From: Lachnospiraceae bacterium
GTDB taxonomy: Bacteria > Bacillota_A > Clostridia > Lachnospirales > Lachnospiraceae
DNA length: 7,768 nt
Direction of reading: 5' to 3'
Assembly (NCBI GenBank): GCA_017435025.1
Contig: JAFSFU010000124.1
Location: forward strand, 1-7,768
A program made the translations under genes and the position numbers. How positions within the stretch are numbered: position 1 is the stretch's first letter; the number at the start of each line of letters is the position of its first letter. The notes beneath the pieces are model-generated. The model did no database searches. It was given only the letters and a program-made list of their open reading frames with translations, and had not been told where the DNA came from. This document shows, one piece after another, positions 5,991 through 7,768 of this stretch.

Positions 5991-6863
5991 ATGACCGTAA
6001 GAAAGACATTTAAAGAACTGACAATCAAAGACAACTTTATGTTTGGTGCAATTATGTGTAAGGAGGATAACTGCAGGCGTTTACTGGAACTGGTACTGGA
6101 GGTTCCGATTGCCCGAGTGGAAGTAAGTAAGGAGAAATCTATCGTTTATCACCCGGAGTATAAGGGAGTCCGACTGGATGTATATGCTAAAGACGAAAAG
6201 AATACACATTTCAATGTAGAGATGCAGACGGTGCCAAAGGCAGAACTCGGAAAGCGCGCCAGATATTACCACAGCCAGATCGATATGGAGATGCTGGAGG
6301 CCGGAGCGGAGTACCCGGAACTGGCCAATTCGTATGTGATATTCATATGTGATTTCGATCCGTTTGGCTGGGGGAAGTATCGTTATACATTTCGTAATTT
6401 ATGCCTGGAAGAGGAACTGGCGGAGTTAAATGACGGGTGCGAGACGATCTTTCTGAGTACAAAAGGAACGAATGATGAGGATGTGCCGCCGGCGCTGAGA
6501 CGTTTTTTAAAGTATGTGGGTGCAGATCAGTCATCCAGTACGGAGGATTTCGAGGATGAATTTGTAGCACAGCTTCAGAAGACAGTAAAACATGTAAAGG
6601 AAAGCCGGAGAATGGAGGGACGTTATATGTTGACAGAGTTGTTGATGCAGGATGAGCGCAGAGTCGGTCGTATTGAGGGTCGCGAAGCCGGCAAACTTGA
6701 AGCGCGTAGGGATTCCATACTGGAACAGTTATCTGAGATAGGAAATGTGCCGGATGCACTGATCGAGCGGATCAAGGGCGAAACGGATATAGATAGACTC
6801 AAGCTTTGGACGAAGCTGGTAATGAGAGTAGATTCAGTCGAGCAGTTCATGGAAGAATTATAA
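5991..6863 (+). CDS. Rpn-family PD-(D/E)XK nuclease (recombination-promoting nuclease / putative transposase)
   Basis: This 290-residue protein has the N-terminal Rpn pattern, with FKELTIKDNFMFGAIM at about 7-22. The nuclease core follows: D63 in VRLDVYA and the E-x-Q motif E77-M-Q79 in FNVEMQ. Further family marks are the RARYYHSQID segment (89-98) and FICDFDPFGWGKYRYTF (118-134). The C-terminal third (about 205-290) is charged and helical. Members of this family are annotated as putative transposases. E. coli Rpn proteins cut DNA and have been linked to recombination and phage defence. No target-site repeats or terminal inverted repeats flank it here. It has its own promoter and is not co-directed by spacing with the sortase gene. 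GGAGG lies 6 bases before the chosen ATG. An internal start at residue 213 is noted separately. Confidence 0.9.
   Translation: MTVRKTFKELTIKDNFMFGAIMCKEDNCRRLLELVLEVPIARVEVSKEKSIVYHPEYKGVRLDVYAKDEKNTHFNVEMQTVPKAELGKRARYYHSQIDMEMLEAGAEYPELANSYVIFICDFDPFGWGKYRYTFRNLCLEEELAELNDGCETIFLSTKGTNDEDVPPALRRFLKYVGADQSSSTEDFEDEFVAQLQKTVKHVKESRRMEGRYMLTELLMQDERRVGRIEGREAGKLEARRDSILEQLSEIGNVPDALIERIKGETDIDRLKLWTKLVMRVDSVEQFMEEL
6627..6863 (+). CDS. Possible internal start: C-terminal Rpn small protein (RpnS-like, 78 residues)
   Basis: GGAGGG at 6614-6619 stands 7 bases before an in-frame ATG at 6627 (Met213 of the nuclease). Translation from there would give the helical C-terminal part alone, without the nuclease core. 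E. coli rpn genes are reported to make such an intragenic C-terminal protein that blocks the toxicity of the full-length nuclease. The same bases encode Glu-Gly in a conserved region, so the site could be coincidental. Confidence 0.4.
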   Translation: MLTELLMQDERRVGRIEGREAGKLEARRDSILEQLSEIGNVPDALIERIKGETDIDRLKLWTKLVMRVDSVEQFMEEL

Positions 6864-6867
6864 GAAA

Positions 6868-6885
6868 TTCGGCGGAGACGCCGAA
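6868..6885 (+). terminator. GNRA-capped hairpin after the rpn-like gene
   Basis: TTCGGCG (6868-6874) pairs perfectly with CGCCGAA (6879-6885) around a GAGA tetraloop, 4 bases after the stop codon. The position fits a terminator, but the bases after it are AAACAAATCTATTT rather than a U-run, so termination may be weak or rely on other factors. On the - strand a T-rich tract follows. Confidence 0.5.
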
Positions 6886-7047
6886 AAACAAATCTATTTA
6901 ATCAAGTAACAAATCTACGGCACGTGTTTGTGGTTGACATTTGCCGTCAAAATGTCATGCCGATTCAGGCAAAGCAGCAAAGAAGATGCGGAGGAATTCT
7001 GGTCTTTTGGTTATTACGATACAGTATATAATTTATTCGGGGCTTCA
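6886..7047. other. Intergenic region with 8-bp inverted repeat and an unsupported small ORF
   Basis: TGACATTT (6935-6942) and AAATGTCA (6950-6957) form a perfect inverted repeat with a 7-base spacer. An open frame of 46 codons runs from ATG 6952 to TAG 7092, but it has no ribosome binding site and runs through the promoter below. A GGAGG at 6990-6994 has no start codon after it. No recognised gene is seen here; it may hold the remains of a decayed gene or element. Confidence 0.4.
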
Positions 7048-7076
7048 TTGACAATAGAAATTGTTTCCAATATAAT
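7048..7076 (+). promoter_or_regulatory. Perfect consensus sigma-A promoter of the BTAD regulator gene
   Basis: TTGACA at 7048-7053 and TATAAT at 7071-7076 are separated by exactly 17 bp, matching the vegetative consensus at every position. Transcription should start near 7083. Such a strong promoter on a regulator gene implies that something holds it in check; the operator-like repeats directly downstream are the obvious candidate. Confidence 0.88.
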
Positions 7077-7079
7077 GAA

Positions 7080-7108
7080 TCTAATACATTAGAATCTAAT
7101 GAATTAGA
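7080..7108. promoter_or_regulatory. Tandem palindromic operator (two TCTAAT-N2-ATTAGA sites)
   Basis: Two 14-bp palindromes lie at 7080-7093 and 7095-7108, one base apart, so the 15-bp unit repeats with only the two central bases differing. The second palindrome extends to 16 bp (7094-7109). They cover the expected transcription start, 4 bases after the -10 box, the usual place for a repressor to block RNA polymerase. The half-site style resembles MarR-family operators, but the binding protein is not identified. Confidence 0.75.
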
Positions 7109-7127
7109 TGATTTGAGGTGAACTACG

Positions 7128-7768
7128 ATGTCTGAGGATAAATTGATCGTTAAAATGTTGGGTGATTTCTCTGTTATGCATGGGAATAAAGAGATTTCTT
7201 TTGGAAGATTCAGTACATCGAAGAACGTTGAATTATTCCAGATGCTTATGCTTTATCTTAAAAAAGGAATTCCGAAGAGTAAGCTGCAGCAGGCAATTTA
7301 TGACTGGGATGAGATCAATAATAAAAACAGAAGCCTGAATAACCTGATGTACCGTCTGAAACAGCAGATGATGGAAGAGGGCGTTGTTCAGGAAGAGTAT
7401 ATTCTATTGCGAGAGGGTATCTGTAAATGGGCCGCTGAGATTCCGGTGGAAGTAGATACTGTTTTGTTTGAAGAAGAGATTGAAAAGGCACAGGGATTTG
7501 CAAATGACGAAAAACTGAAACGTCTTCTCCATGCATTCGATTTGTATCAGGGAGATTTTGTTCCCCAAATGCCCGGAAAGGCATGGGTCATGGAAGAGCG
7601 ATTCCGCCTGAAAAATCTCTATCGGAGCTGCTTGGTTCAAATTGCTGAAATTTTAGATAAGAAACAGGAATATGAGCAGCTTTTCGCGATTTATGCAAAG
7701 GCAGCCAAGTTGTATCCGTTTGACGAGTGGCAGATTGGGCAGATTGACTGTCTTCAGAAGATGGAGAG
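7128..7768 (+). CDS. BTAD/SARP-type transcriptional regulator (3' partial)
   Basis: The frame is open from ATG 7128 to the window end, giving 213 complete codons. GAGGTGA (7115-7121) sits 6 bases upstream. Residues 1 to about 95 fit the winged-helix DNA-binding domain of SARP-like activators: VKMLGDFSV at 8-16, STSKNVELFQMLMLYL, the KSKLQQAIYDWDE segment and SLNNLMYRLKQQM, the likely recognition helix region. From about residue 105 a helical region with LLHAFDLYQGDFVPQMPGKA, WVMEERFRLKNLYRSCLVQI and EYEQLFAIYAKAAKLYPFDE matches the bacterial transcriptional activator domain (TPR-like helices). The C-terminus is cut, so any further ATPase or TPR domain cannot be seen. It has its own strong promoter with a tandem operator. 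It might regulate the adjacent pilus operon, genes downstream, or itself. Confidence 0.85.
   Translation, partial: MSEDKLIVKMLGDFSVMHGNKEISFGRFSTSKNVELFQMLMLYLKKGIPKSKLQQAIYDWDEINNKNRSLNNLMYRLKQQMMEEGVVQEEYILLREGICKWAAEIPVEVDTVLFEEEIEKAQGFANDEKLKRLLHAFDLYQGDFVPQMPGKAWVMEERFRLKNLYRSCLVQIAEILDKKQEYEQLFAIYAKAAKLYPFDEWQIGQIDCLQKME

Noticed and set aside
6343..6759. Long open frame on the - strand opposite the rpn-like gene
   Set aside because: It has no ribosome binding site or recognisable domain and is rich in Pro, His and Ser, as expected for the antisense of a real gene.
5991..6863. Rpn-like gene as part of an intact insertion sequence
   Set aside because: No terminal inverted repeats or target duplications are visible on either side, and the gene has its own promoter and leader; the family name 'transposase' is historical.
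6934..6939. TTGACA as a second -35 box
   Set aside because: No -10-like hexamer lies 16-18 bp downstream; the sequence is explained as part of the inverted repeat.
7080..7108. Short repeat array as CRISPR
   Set aside because: Only two 15-bp units with no spacers; far too short, and the position over a start site fits an operator.

Overview
The window looks like an AT-leaning genome of the Clostridia, most likely a Lachnospiraceae-type gut anaerobe. The reasons are the strong AGGAGG-type ribosome binding sites, Spy0128/FctA-type pilins, a class B sortase, an Rpn-family PD-(D/E)XK nuclease and a BTAD/SARP-type regulator. This placement is inferred from gene style; no rRNA or other taxonomic marker is present.

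Positions 1-5886 hold a sortase-dependent pilus locus, all on the + strand. In order it has: (1) the C-terminal 526 residues of a large multidomain pilin or tip adhesin whose start lies outside the window; (2) a 91-residue coiled-coil protein that resembles the N-terminal part of DivIVA; (3) a signal-peptidase-I-fold protein that has lost both catalytic residues, as in SipA of the Streptococcus pyogenes FCT pilus islands; (4) a two-domain FctA/Spy0128-like major pilin; (5) a class B sortase; (6) a small LPATG-anchored minor pilin, probably the basal or anchoring subunit; (7) a second sortase of class D (or A) type. The adhesin and the major pilin end in a shared non-LPXTG sorting signal, [VI]DTGIS followed by D..PYI. 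The minor pilin ends in a classical LPATG. The likely division of labour is that the class B sortase, helped by the SipA-like protein, joins the DTG pilins, while the second sortase handles LPATG and wall anchoring. Hairpins sit on both sides of the major pilin gene and may set its mRNA level apart from that of its neighbours.

Positions 5887-6863 hold an independent unit: an extended -10 promoter and a gene for an Rpn-family nuclease. The leader can form a hairpin over the ribosome binding site. An internal Shine-Dalgarno site and ATG could produce a 78-residue C-terminal protein, as described for E. coli rpn genes whose internal product acts as an antitoxin.

Positions 6864-7127 are intergenic: a GNRA-capped hairpin, an 8-bp inverted repeat, then a perfect consensus sigma-A promoter (TTGACA, 17 bp, TATAAT). 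Directly over the expected transcription start lie two tandem TCTAAT-N2-ATTAGA palindromes. This promoter drives a gene cut by the window end (7128-7768) for a BTAD/SARP-type transcriptional regulator, which could control the neighbouring pilus or an unseen downstream locus.

The strongest candidates for something under-described are the DivIVA-like protein placed in frame with a catalytically dead signal peptidase and separated from it only by one TAA, the DTG sorting signals, the nested rpn gene, and the tandem operator.
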